Assembly: GCA_025399215.1 (NCBI GenBank)
Contig: MU621507.1
Span: forward strand, 1 to 13,012
DNA: 13,012 nucleotides
Source of the DNA: Globomyces pollinis-pini
Taxonomy: Eukaryota > Chytridiomycota > Chytridiomycetes > Rhizophydiales > Globomycetaceae
Direction: 5' to 3'
A program made the translations under genes and the position numbers. The notes beneath the pieces are model-generated. The model was not told where the DNA came from. It was given only the letters and a program-made list of their open reading frames with translations, and ran no database searches. Positions 1 through 7,950 of the stretch are shown here, one piece after another (positions within the stretch are counted from its first letter, which is position 1; every line of letters begins with the position of its first letter).

Positions 1-17
1 ACTTCAGGAGTAACCAG

Positions 18-88
18 ATGTGAGTGTAATGGATTTCGGTGATGACGGGGAACAGCGATACATGAAGCTACCAAAGCAAACCAACTGA
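18..88 (+). CDS. 3' terminal exon of an unrecognised gene (partial)
   Basis: This is an open plus-strand frame that begins after a plausible acceptor (taaccag, ending at 17) and runs through an ATG at 29 to a TGA at 86-88. The encoded tail is acidic then basic: it contains MDFGDDGEQRYMK and ends KLPKQTN. The rest of the gene would lie left of the window. The stop falls 3 bp before the stop of a minus-strand ORF, so the two would be convergent. I do not recognise the family. The call rests only on an open, polar, coding-like frame and a splice-like site, and it may be chance. Confidence 0.25.
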
Positions 89-91
89 GTT

Positions 92-292
92 TCATTTGAT
101 TGGATCAACTTTCTGTTCTTTATTAGTCATCTTTATACCATTTTTAAATGGCGAAGTCGGCGGAACTTTGGGCGAAACCTTGAAAATAGAGTGAAATGCT
201 GTGCCACATTTTCTAAAGTCAAGTTGTAATGCAGCACCATTAAACTTACACATCCATGTTGAAATTAGTTGAGAAATATACAACCAATACAT
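92..292 (-). CDS. Unrecognised small minus-strand ORF
   Basis: This open frame of 66 codons starts at an ATG at 292 and ends with TGA at 92-94. A second in-frame methionine (MCKFNGAALQL) could be the real start. The C-terminal half is rich in Lys, Pro and Ser (KVSPKVPPTSPFKNG), which is more gene-like than most short frames in this AT-rich DNA. It may be the last exon of a longer gene with upstream exons that I could not place. No domain, signal peptide or membrane segment is recognised. It faces the plus-strand frame that ends at 88. Confidence 0.22.
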   Translation of the reverse strand: MYWLYISQLISTWMCKFNGAALQLDFRKCGTAFHSIFKVSPKVPPTSPFKNGIKMTNKEQKVDPIK

Positions 293-317
293 TGTTCGAA
301 TTTTTTTGAGATACTAG

Positions 318-608
318 TGGAGCTGGCTCTCTCTAAATCATTTTGAAAGTTTTATTCATTTTCTCAGGTATATGAAGTATTTTGAACAGTGCAAAAGAAT
401 GGACGCGTTGTTTGCTAATAAGATTCAAAATTAGATGATCGATCACTATAGGAGTGAATTTGAAACGCGATTGGAGGAGTATATGAAGGAAAATGAAGAT
501 AAATGGTACAAGAGTGATAAAACCAAAGATGGTGATGAATGTGGTGGTGGAGGTGTAACTATTGCTAATACTCAAGGTAAAATTGTACCTTTTATGGAAT
601 GCATTTGA
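318..608 (+). pseudogene. Broken coding-like frame, unrecognised
   Basis: One plus-strand frame is open from 318 to a TGA at 606-608 except for a TAG at 432-434. Residues on both sides look coding: MKYFEQCKRMDALFANK before the stop, then a charged stretch (FETRLEEYMKENEDKW) and a Gly-rich tail (DECGGGGVTIANTQG). A polypyrimidine/CAG acceptor-like site ends at 367, just before the first ATG at 372. The fragment could be a decayed gene, or exons whose junctions I have not resolved. A 25-nt GT...TAG segment ends at 434, but removing it breaks the downstream frame. I do not recognise the family. Confidence 0.3.
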
Positions 609-877
609 TAATGGCAAGTTCAGTTTAGGTCCGAGTCAAATAGTTAATTGAACAAATCCATTTCAAGGTTATCTTTGCAATTGATCGAAGTGCAGAGGCG
701 AGAGTAATGGTTCTTTTTTAAAAGGACAGAAATATACATGTTGCATGTAATATGGAACGGCAGAAACGCATAAGTTGAAGTGAAATCCTGTAATCAAAAA
801 ATTGGGAATATATTGTGTAAATCTGTTTGTACGAATGACACCATTATTAGATCCATAACCGATGAATTCAGAGTATA
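609..877. other. Intergenic stretch, nothing supported
   Basis: All frames are short and interrupted. A small plus-strand tail (WNAFDNGKFSLGPSQIVN) is open to a TGA near 648, but there is nothing to connect it to. No RNA gene or strong repeat is seen. The stretch probably includes the 3' flank of the J-protein gene that ends at 878. Confidence 0.3.
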
Positions 878-1905
878 TTACTTCTTAAAAGGCAATGAAC
901 CTAAGGGTTTATCTTTCTTCTTCTTCTTTTTGACCCCTTTTTCTTGAAATGTTTTCCAACTACCTATTCTCTTCTCTCTAGTCTGAAGTATTATAAACTC
1001 TACTTTTGAAGTTACCTTTTCCCATTCTTTTTCAAATTCACGTTTTTTCTTGGCTTCTTCTACTTCTGCTTCATTCTTATCCAATTCTCTGCCTAGATAC
1101 GGTTGTTGTCAATCGAATCATCATTTACCCTTTTCATTCTTTAACCTTATCCGGTCACGATATTCAAGTTCTTGACACATCCTTATAAACTCCAGTTGTA
1201 TCAAGGTTCCAATTTTTGGAAATTTTTCCAGTATTTCATCCTTATTGATTTCTGGATCCACTTGGTCATCATCCACTCTCATAGGTTTTGGTATTTTCAA
1301 CCCTACCGATAAAATAAAAATCTTTACCAGCCTTATGAAAGATTACCGCCCGTGCTTCTTCCATGTACTTCAACCACAACCGTCTTTTTTCTGGATCAAG
1401 AAATTCGTTCTGCGCCTTCTGTAATTCCTCAAACGCTTCTCTCGCATTTTCATGAGTATTTTTATCAGGGTGTACCTAACATTGTGAGTTACAACAACTG
1501 AAAAAAGAACCATTGGGTGAGTAAACGAAAGTGAGTTTGAGAAAGAATTCATAGATGTTGAAAAAACAATTAATTGCCCTTACCAGTAATGATCTTTTCC
1601 TATATTGTAGTTTGATTGCTTTATCAGGGACAATTAATGTAATGTAATATTCATGAGGCATATCCAGAATTCGAAGAGGGTCTTGTGTGCCAATCAAATT
1701 TATTATTCGTTCTACTTCTTTCTCTTGACTGAATTGATTAGACTATGTGTGATAAGAATAATCGATAATACCTCCAGTCTTAGGAATTTATCCAGATCAA
1801 ATTCGTCTAAGGAATCAGTACTTGTAATACAATGAAATGTATAAGAACCACTTTCAATCCAATATCATTGAACCAGCATCCGTTTTTATGTTTACCTTCA
1901 CTCAT
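878..1905 (-). CDS. spf31: DNAJC8/SPF31-like J-domain splicing protein, seven exons
   Basis: Reconstructed exons on the minus strand are 1905-1896, 1806-1772, 1742-1584, 1475-1328, 1302-1129, 1092-1016 and 982-878, giving 708 nt and 235 residues with TAA at 878-880. The introns are 89, 29, 108, 25, 36 and 33 nt; all are GT...AG and five of six end in TAG. The protein starts MSEDEFDLDKFLRLE. It has a J domain from about residue 37 (DPLRILDMP, then AIKLQYRKRSLL, then the HPD motif at 70-72 in VHPDKN). A charged coiled region follows, and then the family's C-terminal signature, RIGSWKTFQ at 206-214, before a lysine run. Human DNAJC8 has the matching RVDSWRNFQ and is of similar length. Members of this family are nuclear J proteins that stimulate Hsp70 and associate with the spliceosome. 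All phases fit, so the gene looks intact. An oddity is about six extra residues (around YYITLI) in the first part of the J domain. Confidence 0.88.
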
Positions 1906-2077
1906 GAAATTTTTTTATGTCAACAAATTGAAAAATATGGATGATCAATGATGATTGTTGAAGCGACTTATAATACGGGTACGTCTTCTGTTGATTTACA
2001 CTCAACTATTTCTTTGAAGTAAATTAGAATTGACTATAACAGCAATGATGAGTATATCAACATACTATCTGCTCTAA

Positions 2078-2922
2078 AGTATACTTATTGCTGTATCGAA
2101 TAACTCTCATCAAATTAAAATCCGTTATATATATTCAATAGGAGATCAGTTTATCGTTGCCAACAGAAAAGTTCTATATAACCATCAAAATCATCAATTT
2201 TCTACTGATTGTAGTTCCTTATTCAACTGGTTAGATATTGATTAGCTTTAAACAGATACACAAAATAAGGTTCGATGCCCTTTTACCAGATTTTCGAATC
2301 AAAAATGGTTATCAAGCGTCTCAAGCGTTGTTATTTCTATTGCTGACATAAAGCAGTTTGCTAAAGATGATGATTTTTGGAACATTTATTTAGGTCACCC
2401 AAGATCTGCATATGCAATTGTTACCCTAGTGAAGAATTCGATCATAAACGACAGGATGGTATTGATTTTGAGATAGTTCCAGAGAATTCATATGAAGATG
2501 ATCAGAATATTAGCAGCAGAAACAAATGACTAGGTATCTTGTGATACGGGTTTCGGACGATTGCAAATCAGATTTTATTATGGTCATTTCATGGTTGGTT
2601 ACAATATTCATGTTCAAGAGACCTTGATATTGCATTTGATCCGAGCAACTCATATCAGAAACCGGTTAATCTACAAAGCCTTTTTGAATGTCGAAAATGT
2701 AAGTAATTGCTGTGCTAAGTAAGAGTCATTAGTTCTCTTAGGTTTTAACACAATATTAGATATGCTGTCGGAGTTCAGAAATATGTTTTCTGAGAACAGT
2801 ACTTATACCCATCGTTCTGCTTTTAATGTATCTTTTATGTATTGATAAATAATAGGATTGTCAGTTTTGAAACGTATACGAGAGCCATCCCAGGGTCATA
2901 CTTCGCTTATCTGAAAAAGTAG
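2078..2922 (+). other. Coding-like segments of an unresolved plus-strand gene
   Basis: Several successive plus-strand frames look coding, but I could not join them into one protein. They are 2078-2245 (GDQFIVANRKVLYNHQ), about 2247-2351 (KIRFDALLPDFRIKNGYQ), 2282-2476 (FAKDDDFWNIYLGHPRSAY), 2374-2529 (EEFDHKRQDGIDFEIVPE), 2545-2706 (RDLDIAFDPSNSYQKPVN) and 2857-2922 (IVSFETYTRAIPGSYFAY, ending LKK and TAG). Two consensus-like junctions are visible: donor GTAAGT near 2700 with an acceptor before 2744, and an acceptor aataatag ending at 2855. Given how short introns are nearby, this may be one multi-exon gene transcribed away from the J-protein gene, or a decayed copy. No family is recognised. 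Confidence 0.35.
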
Positions 2923-3376
2923 GATTGGCATGACTAAAATGGTAACTGATACTTTTGTAAATGTCAGATTGTTGAGTCATGGATACCATCACTTTCAAGC
3001 ACGCTTTGTATGAAAGTGAAAGTACCATATATAAATATCATACACCAGTGAAATTCGTAAACTTTCTTCCCTTTAACTTGTTCAGTTTATCTTGATGAAA
3101 CTTTGGCTTTTATATAATTACATCCAGTTACTTATAGTTGCAATTATATTAAGGGACTAAATATAACTCATGCTCAAAAAAACTTGTAGTTTTCAAAATG
3201 GTTTGTTATAACAGACTTCAACTTAACTTCTATGAAGTGAAGTCGTTTGCACCTCAAATGGACAATCTCAGTTAAAGAGGATTTATATTTTATTGATTTT
3301 AACGCGACTTAATTATATATTCCCAATACTGCTATATATAATACTTATGGGCCTTAGAAAAGCAACCAGGAGCTTT
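2923..3376. other. AT-rich intergenic DNA
   Basis: No frame here looks coding and no strong repeat is seen. The stretch separates the unresolved plus-strand segments from the repeat-rich region that starts near 3377. Confidence 0.4.
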
Positions 3377-3499
3377 CTAATGGCCATATACAAGTAAATG
3401 TCTATACCATTAGAGGTATGGCCTAGCCAACACCCTAATAGCAAAACATTTACTTGCATTGGGATTGATAGATAAATACAAGAAATGGAAAGCCATTAG
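3377..3499. repeat. Fold-back inverted repeat (MITE-like)
   Basis: Two nested pairs of inverted arms are visible: CTAATGGC at 3377-3384 with GCCATTAG at 3492-3499, and CAAGTAAATG at 3391-3400 with CATTTACTTG at 3447-3456. A third small hairpin (ATACC/GGTAT) sits in the loop. The nested arrangement suggests a small non-autonomous fold-back element. No target-site duplication could be assigned, and no coding frame is present. Confidence 0.4.
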
Positions 3500-3585
3500 T
3501 GATTTGGGCTTGAATCACTAAAGGCTTAACCCTAGATCAAATCACCCTAGTTAAAAGATTTCACATTTCAAAATAATTTTACCTT

Positions 3586-3722
3586 ATAATGTTGAAAGAT
3601 AATGAACCGGAAAACAAAAAAAGAAGCAATGTTTATTCATCTATAGGATTACTTAAACTGAAATCAATTATAATGTTTAAAGATAATGAACAGCAAAAAC
3701 AACAAGGTAAGCAATGTTTATT
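3586..3722 (+). repeat. Pair of ~52-bp imperfect direct repeats
   Basis: Copy 1 (3586-3637) and copy 2 (3670-3722) share the start ATAATGTT, the core AAAGATAATGAAC and the end GCAATGTTTATT, with substitutions between. An open frame of 61 codons (3589-3774) crosses both copies, but its protein is only the translated repeat, so I do not call it a gene. The second copy runs directly into the 3714-3800 repeat. Confidence 0.55.
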
Positions 3723-3800
3723 ACCTAAAATCTTTAAGATTTGGTTAATATCAACTTTATTTGCTTTTCCATGAGAAAATTCTCAGCTCAAATTGTGTTC
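3714..3800 (+). repeat. Repeat A, left copy
   Basis: This segment, which includes TTATTACCTAAAATCTTT and AATATCAACTTTATT, recurs in the same orientation at 6196-6275. A shorter piece also recurs at about 6152-6190. Similarity to the 6196 copy fades through a region that here covers the end of the broken minus-strand gene (3783-4209). Confidence 0.55.
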
Positions 3801-4209
3801 AGTGTTACTTCTATTGCGCTTTAACACTTCCTTCTTAGTATCTTCTAATACAGAAAATAAACTGGTGTACTTATTTTTCAACTCTTCCATTGGTTGAAAA
3901 TTACGTGCGGATTTTACCCAATCCACTATAGATGGATTATAGGGTAACCACTCCTTTAATGCTTTGTTCGTCTGTTACTTTAGAAACACATAAAAATACC
4001 TCTTCTAAAATTGCATCGAATCCTTGAAATGCCTTGAACTGATTCAACTAATCCGGTTGAACTCCACCATCATTATCATCAAAGCATCTCAGAATACCCA
4101 GATGTAATAATTTCTGTTGCAAAGTATTGGCAAGTTCAAGCTTAGAATAGTACGGATGAGAAGATGACCAAAACAAATCTGCAAACCTGGTGCGAGCCAG
4201 TATCTTCAT
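3783..4209 (-). pseudogene. Unrecognised gene, disrupted or with 24/25-nt introns
   Basis: From an ATG at 4209 the minus strand reads a coding-like protein (MKILARTRFADLFWSSSHPY). It meets a TAG at 4050-4048, continues in frame (LNQFKAFQGFDAILEEVF), and changes frame near 3951-3955 before a good C-terminal part (EWLPYNPSIVDWVKSARNF) that ends with TGA at 3785-3783. Taken literally this is a pseudogene with one stop and one frameshift. Alternatively, a 24-nt GT...CAG segment would remove the stop and a 25-nt GT...AAG segment would repair the frame. The second has an acceptor unlike the TAG used elsewhere in the window. The product looks soluble and mostly helical. I do not recognise the family. 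It lies between repeats A and B, so a mobile or repeated origin is possible. Confidence 0.5.
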
Positions 4210-4273
4210 ATGTGTCTCTTGCTTTTACCGCTTTTTTAAAGCGATAAATGGACAGCAAATATTTAGTTGTTTC

Positions 4274-4391
4274 GGACCTATTTTGGTCACAAATTTGACT
4301 TATGTCTGGACATAAAGGTTTTTATGTCCTAAACTTCGCGACATAACGGAGTGATGACATATCCTATGCAAACCTCAACCATTTTTTAAAC
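4274..4391 (+). repeat. Repeat B, left copy
   Basis: About 115 bp here match 5995-6110 in the same orientation, with scattered substitutions. The most conserved part is CATAAAGGTTTTTATGTCC followed by TAAACTTCGCGACATAACGG. Inside is a perfect hairpin, GGACATAAA-GGTT-TTTATGTCC, and the motif (A)TGTCC/GGACAT(A) occurs several times. With its partner it brackets the gag-like gene. It could be a fragment of an LTR or of another transposon end. Confidence 0.65.
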
Positions 4392-4816
4392 TGCACTAGA
4401 GTAGGTTATTGTGTTTAAATGATATGGTAAGAGTGATATTTAATATACCCAAACTTTACCAGTAGCGGTGAGTTGAAAAAACTGGGTCAATATTCCCAAT
4501 TTATTGAATTGGATTATGTATCTATATGATTCATACAACTTAAAAAATATGTGTTTATTAACACAGATGAACGATGTTTATATTGCCTTAGAAAATGCGT
4601 AGAATTTAAACTGTAGTATTTAGGTAGTACATCACCTGTCTTAAGCTATATGAGACATAGTTACTAGTGTGGCTATTGTTGCTCAGACAGATCGGGACCT
4701 GATCAATTTAAACGAAAGAAAATCACCAATTTTTCAATCATGCTCACCTCAAACACATCGAGATCGATTTTAACGAAGGGTTAGGGTTAGGTTGTTATCA
4801 GCATCCCGTTCTCTCT
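4392..4816. other. Non-coding stretch between repeat B and the gag-like gene
   Basis: No coding frame is seen. It contains a hairpin (TGTGTT-TATT-AACACA near 4550-4565) and, near its end, a telomere-type tract. A TGTTATCAGCATCCC stretch just after the tract vaguely resembles a methionine-tRNA primer-binding site but does not match well enough to call. Confidence 0.35.
4778..4793 (+). repeat. Interstitial telomere-type repeat, site 1
   Basis: GGGTTAGGGTTAGGTT is a little over two copies of the TTAGGG telomere unit. It lies about 25 bp upstream of the first ATG of the gag-like gene and is flanked by non-telomeric DNA on both sides. Confidence 0.75.
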
Positions 4817-5965
4817 ATGTCGTTTCCCCATACTCCCCCAAATACTTCTTTTAAACCAACTACAAACACATAATCCTAGCCGAATCCTTATCTCCTACAA
4901 GACAACATGGTTCTGTAACCTCTACTCCAGACCTTCTTAATCCTATACCCATCCCCTATGAAATAGACCAGAAATTATTGCAAACTATCACTGCAGCTTT
5001 TACCTCCGCGATGTCCTTTATTCAACCTCCACCGATCCCAAAGAAGATTCACGATATCTTTGATCCCAAAGATATTAAAGACGACCACAAACTCAAAGAC
5101 ACACGTCACTGTTATACCTGGGCTGCCATAGTTGAAACTCTGCTCACTCACTTAGATTACTGGGACCCGATATTATCTGCCATAAACCCTCTTTTCCTCT
5201 CTATCTTTTTAACAGTCTCCTTGGTGATAAAATCAAGCCCATCGTGTCTCAATGCACAGGTATCGTTCATGCCTGGAGAACCCTTGAGCCCAAAAAGAAC
5301 GATGCTAACAATGATATCACCATCTATGAACTCATTGATTACCAAATGCCGATTGACATGGCACAAGCTCTGGTGGACTGCGAACTGTTCGTCAAGAAAC
5401 TCACTGATCAATTTGGCTTACATGTGACATCTGAAAAACTGGTTCAAATTTTATGGACACATCATCTCCACTCACAATACCGCGAAGTCCTTCGACATGT
5501 TCGACAAGTGGGCAACGTTGATGTTAAATTACTACGGTATGACCTTGTAATGGAATGGGAGTCCAATGTACGCTCTCGTCTCCCTACTCGTCCAACTCTA
5601 ACAATTCCCAAAATCCTCCGGCTGCGACTTCCAATCTTGTTCGTACTCCTTCTGCCAGCTCAGCCTCTTCTTTCATTTCTCCACCCACCCCCTGTACCCC
5701 ACATAATCACTATGATAAGTCCCGATGCTGGAAATGTCACCCGTGTGCTGCTTGCTCCAAAGCTGGATTTCCCAATATCTGGCACCGTCAAGGTACAAGT
5801 AAGAATGGCAAACCATTAGCAAAATGGCTTGCACAAGATTCTTACTTTTGTACCAAAGCACTCCAACTTCACGTTCCGTATCAATACAATTCATTAGCCT
5901 TTCACTTTTTTACGGCTAGGCCCGTCTTCTCCAACTATTGGGAATCTTTTACATTTAGTATTAAG
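4817..5965 (+). pseudogene. Copia-type gag-like gene, frameshifted
   Basis: Coding-like sequence runs along the plus strand in shifting frames. An ATG at 4817 opens MSFPHTPPNTSFKPTTNT. A second frame from about 4852 passes IPKKIHDIFDPKDIKDDHKL and a Trp-containing helical part (RHCYTWAAIVETLLTHLDYW). A third frame from about 5200 carries HAWRTLEPKKND and KKLTDQFGLHVTSEKLVQIL. A fourth, from about 5555, carries a Ser/Pro-rich linker and a Cys/His cluster (CWKCHPCAACSKAGFPNIWH) like a zinc knuckle. The order of helical domain, linker and Cys-rich knuckle resembles copia-type gag (UBN2 class). At least three frame changes mean it is dead. No pol follows. Assignment to gag is by layout, not by a diagnostic motif. 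The 3' end is uncertain. Confidence 0.55.
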
Positions 5966-5990
5966 GGAGGTGAAAATTTTCGCCACCCCC
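5966..5990. repeat. Imperfect palindrome at the gag-like gene's 3' end
   Basis: The sequence GGAGGTGAAAATTTTCGCCACC is an imperfect inverted repeat centred on AAAATTTT. It lies directly before the right copy of repeat B and may mark an element edge. Confidence 0.4.
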
Positions 5991-5994
5991 TTTC

Positions 5995-6110
5995 AGACCT
6001 ATTTCGGTCACATATCTGACTTATGTCCGGACATAAAGGTTTTTATGTCCTAAACTTCGCGACATAACGGAGTCATGTCATGTCCGATGCACACCTCAAC
6101 CTTTTTTATC
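5995..6110 (+). repeat. Repeat B, right copy
   Basis: This is the partner of 4274-4391 in direct orientation, separated by about 1.7 kb that holds the gag-like pseudogene. It contains the perfect 14-nt palindrome TATGTCCGGACATA followed by the same GGACATAAA/TTTATGTCC hairpin. Most differences from the left copy are single substitutions near the ends. Confidence 0.65.
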
Positions 6111-6151
6111 AGTAGTCTACACATTCAACACCACTATATCATTTCAATTCT

Positions 6152-6275
6152 TTTATTACCTAAAATCTTTATATTTTGGTTAATAATGGACTTATTACCT
6201 AAAATCTTTTAATATCAACTTTATTTTCTCCGCAACGCTTTTTCATAATAAAATTATGAACTCAATTTGTTTATT
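6152..6275 (+). repeat. Repeat A, two right copies
   Basis: TTATTACCTAAAATCTTT occurs twice, at about 6153 and 6202. The first copy continues like the left copy at 3714 (TTTGGTTAATA) and then diverges. The second lacks about 11 bp after CTTT but keeps AATATCAACTTTATT and further weak similarity to about 6275. This suggests a tandem duplication with an internal deletion. Confidence 0.5.
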
Positions 6276-6947
6276 AACTATAGGTAGACACAATTAAAAT
6301 AGTGTTTTTAGAAGTTGAAGCAAACTCAAGTTTCTCTATAAAGTATTTTGGGTCCGAACTGCGAATGCAGAGTTTATTTCCTCCGTTACAAGACGGAGGA
6401 ATTAAATAGTTAGCTCAATTTCTTATATAAGAACTTAATATAATACAATGTACTATCTCAAATTAAAATTAATAATAAAGCTTTCGTTACTCAAAAAATT
6501 GCAGAAGTATTTTAAAACCTTACGAAACGCCGGGCTAGCCAGTTGTTTGTGGCAGCCTTGTGCCATTTTATACAAATTAATACGATAAACGATAACCCTT
6601 AACACACTGTAAATTATTCAACTTAACCTTTTATTAGGTTGGATGGCTATCAACGTAGTCAAACTATCTCCCCGAATTGGTCACTTGTTTAACTATAAGT
6701 GTTTGTAACTTTGATAAGATTCTAAACTTAGGGATTCTTAATAATCAAATAGGAATAGATATTGACACACTTAAAGGTTTTGTATAAAATCTAGATGTCC
6801 AATAATTCTAATTTCCCATTCTGTGGAAATATGATTCAAATTCCAGAGAATGTGGAAAACGTTTTGGCTTAACAAATGGGCTGTTATATTACAAATAGCA
6901 GCCCATTTTTAGTATATATATTCGATAGTTTAATAAAATAATTTATA
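6276..6947. other. AT-rich non-coding stretch with two hairpins
   Basis: No frame looks coding. A 9-bp perfect stem (TTCCTCCGT at 6378-6386, ACGGAGGAA at 6393-6401, loop TACAAG) and a 10-bp perfect stem (AAATGGGCTG at 6874-6883, CAGCCCATTT at 6899-6908) are clear. The second lies about 40 bp before the ATG at 6948. A small GC-richer patch near 6528-6565 (GCCGGGCTAGCC, TGGCA/TGCCA) has no assigned role. Confidence 0.4.
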
Positions 6948-7428
6948 ATGGAAGCATTTTTAAAATCAATTGAACAATTAAGAAAAATAACTGGTTCCGA
7001 TATGAAAGCCGGACGAATTTTAAAAAGTATTGGTGCACGACTTGAATTGAATGGCACTTACGACTTCAGTGAACAATTAAGGGTTAGGGTTAGCCCTAAC
7101 CCTGAAAACATGCGCTCATCCGAAGATGGCCAAGTGGATAAAGACATGAAAAAAGCTACAAAAAGAGTGGAAAAACTACTGAAACTCAAAGAGTCCGTTA
7201 CCAGCAGACCTGCACCACGTGATACAGATGTACCACTACCAGAAGATGGTCGCCTAGTCACTGATTCAACTGGTGATGTGATGTCATTGATACGTTCAAC
7301 GATTGGATTCTAGCAGAGGGCCGGGCACGGAATGTTCAAGTGGCAGTGAAAGTTCGTTCCTTGGAGATTTATTAACTTTATACTCAATTTATACTCAATA
7401 CTGTATTCAATTTTTATTAGATAATCAA
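6948..7428 (+). pseudogene. Unrecognised ORF with an in-frame telomere repeat and frameshift
   Basis: From ATG 6948 the frame stays open for 121 codons to a TAG at 7311-7313. The N-terminal part (MEAFLKSIEQLRKITG, then MKAGRILKSIGARLELNG) and a basic stretch (KDMKKATKRVEKLLKLKES) look like real, probably helical protein. Between them, 7080-7103 is a head-to-head telomere repeat read as RVRVSPNP. Near 7271-7281 a GATGT unit is doubled (TGATGTGATGTC). Just after it another frame reads DTFNDWILAEGRARNVQVAV and ends with a TAA near 7370, so the 5-bp duplication may have shifted the frame. A third open frame (GPGTECSSGSESSFLGDLL) also runs on to about 7428. I do not recognise the family. Confidence 0.45.
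7080..7103. repeat. Head-to-head telomere repeat hairpin, site 2
   Basis: AGGGTTAGGG (7080-7089) and CCCTAACCCT (7094-7103) form a perfect 10-bp inverted repeat around a TTAG loop, made wholly of the TTAGGG unit. It lies inside the open frame that starts at 6948 and preserves it. Confidence 0.85.
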
Positions 7429-7486
7429 TAGTTATCGAAATCAAAAGCTTAAGGTAATACTATTTGTTTGTTTACTTCCGTTTCCT

Positions 7487-7918
7487 CTATATTCGACACA
7501 TTCCATCAAAAAGGAACGGTTCCTCTGCTATACAGCTAAGATAATCCAATGCCAATATTGAAGCACTGGTAATTTCTTGATTTGTCATGTTTTCCTTGAT
7601 CCTTTCTTTTCTTATTATCCACGGTTCTGGTTTAGTGTCATAACTCGCTAATGTAGTCTGCATTAGATTCATGCTTTGAGTATAGGAATGCTTAAAAGTT
7701 TTACAAATTGAAACATTATTTGCTGCTAGATCAACTTTATTGAGTGAAACAGTTCGATCCTTAGGGTTTGAGTTGGCGAGGTTAGTTTTGTTGAACTTTG
7801 TTGATACTTTGAGTTTGCTTCGGTAGGTAGTAATTCCGGTTCTTTCTCGAACTTCTTCAGTAGTAAAAAAGAAAATTTCTTGGTGCTTTAGGGTTGTCTT
7901 AGAACGTATGAAGCTGTG
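7487..7918 (-). CDS. Unrecognised 143-codon open frame
   Basis: The minus strand is open from 7918 (just after a TAA at 7921-7919) to a TAG at 7489-7487. The first in-frame ATG is at 7672, which would give only 61 residues, so the true 5' part probably comes from another exon or the gene is truncated. The upstream half is basic and polar (TTEEVRERTGITTYRSKLKV). The C-terminal half contains PEPWIIRKERIKENMTNQ and ends LFDGMCRI. Its composition is coding-like, without membrane segments. No family is recognised. A four-unit telomere repeat lies just upstream at 7929-7950. Confidence 0.4.
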   Translation of the reverse strand, partial: HSFIRSKTTLKHQEIFFFTTEEVRERTGITTYRSKLKVSTKFNKTNLANSNPKDRTVSLNKVDLAANNVSICKTFKHSYTQSMNLMQTTLASYDTKPEPWIIRKERIKENMTNQEITSASILALDYLSCIAEEPFLFDGMCRI

Positions 7919-7928
7919 TTACCAAAAA

Positions 7929-7950
7929 GGTTAGGGTTAGGGTTAGGGTT
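7929..7950 (+). repeat. Interstitial telomere-type repeat, site 3
   Basis: GGTTAGGGTTAGGGTTAGGGTT contains about three and a half TTAGGG units, the longest such tract in the window. On the minus strand it reads AACCCT repeats about 10 bp upstream of the open frame 7918-7487, a position where telo-box promoter elements can occur. It is flanked by ordinary sequence, so it is not a chromosome end. Confidence 0.85.

Noticed and set aside
410..434. 25-nt intron GT...TAG rescuing the broken frame at 432
   Set aside because: Removing it creates another stop in the downstream frame, so it does not repair the gene.
2262..2282. GGTTCGATGCC resembling a tRNA T-arm
   Set aside because: The flanking bases do not pair as a T-stem, and no D-arm, anticodon arm or acceptor stem can be placed around it.
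3589..3774. Plus-strand 61-codon open frame
   Set aside because: It is a translation of two direct repeat copies and repeat A, with no coding signature beyond that.
4791..4806. TGTTATCAGCATCCC as a primer-binding site
   Set aside because: It matches a methionine-tRNA site only in part and there is no convincing LTR edge just before it.
5157..5411. Minus-strand open frame opposite the gag-like gene
   Set aside because: It is the shadow of the plus-strand coding sequence and shows no domain or independent signal.
4778..7950. Telomere tracts as evidence of a chromosome end
   Set aside because: All three are short and have unrelated, gene-bearing sequence on both sides, so they are interstitial.
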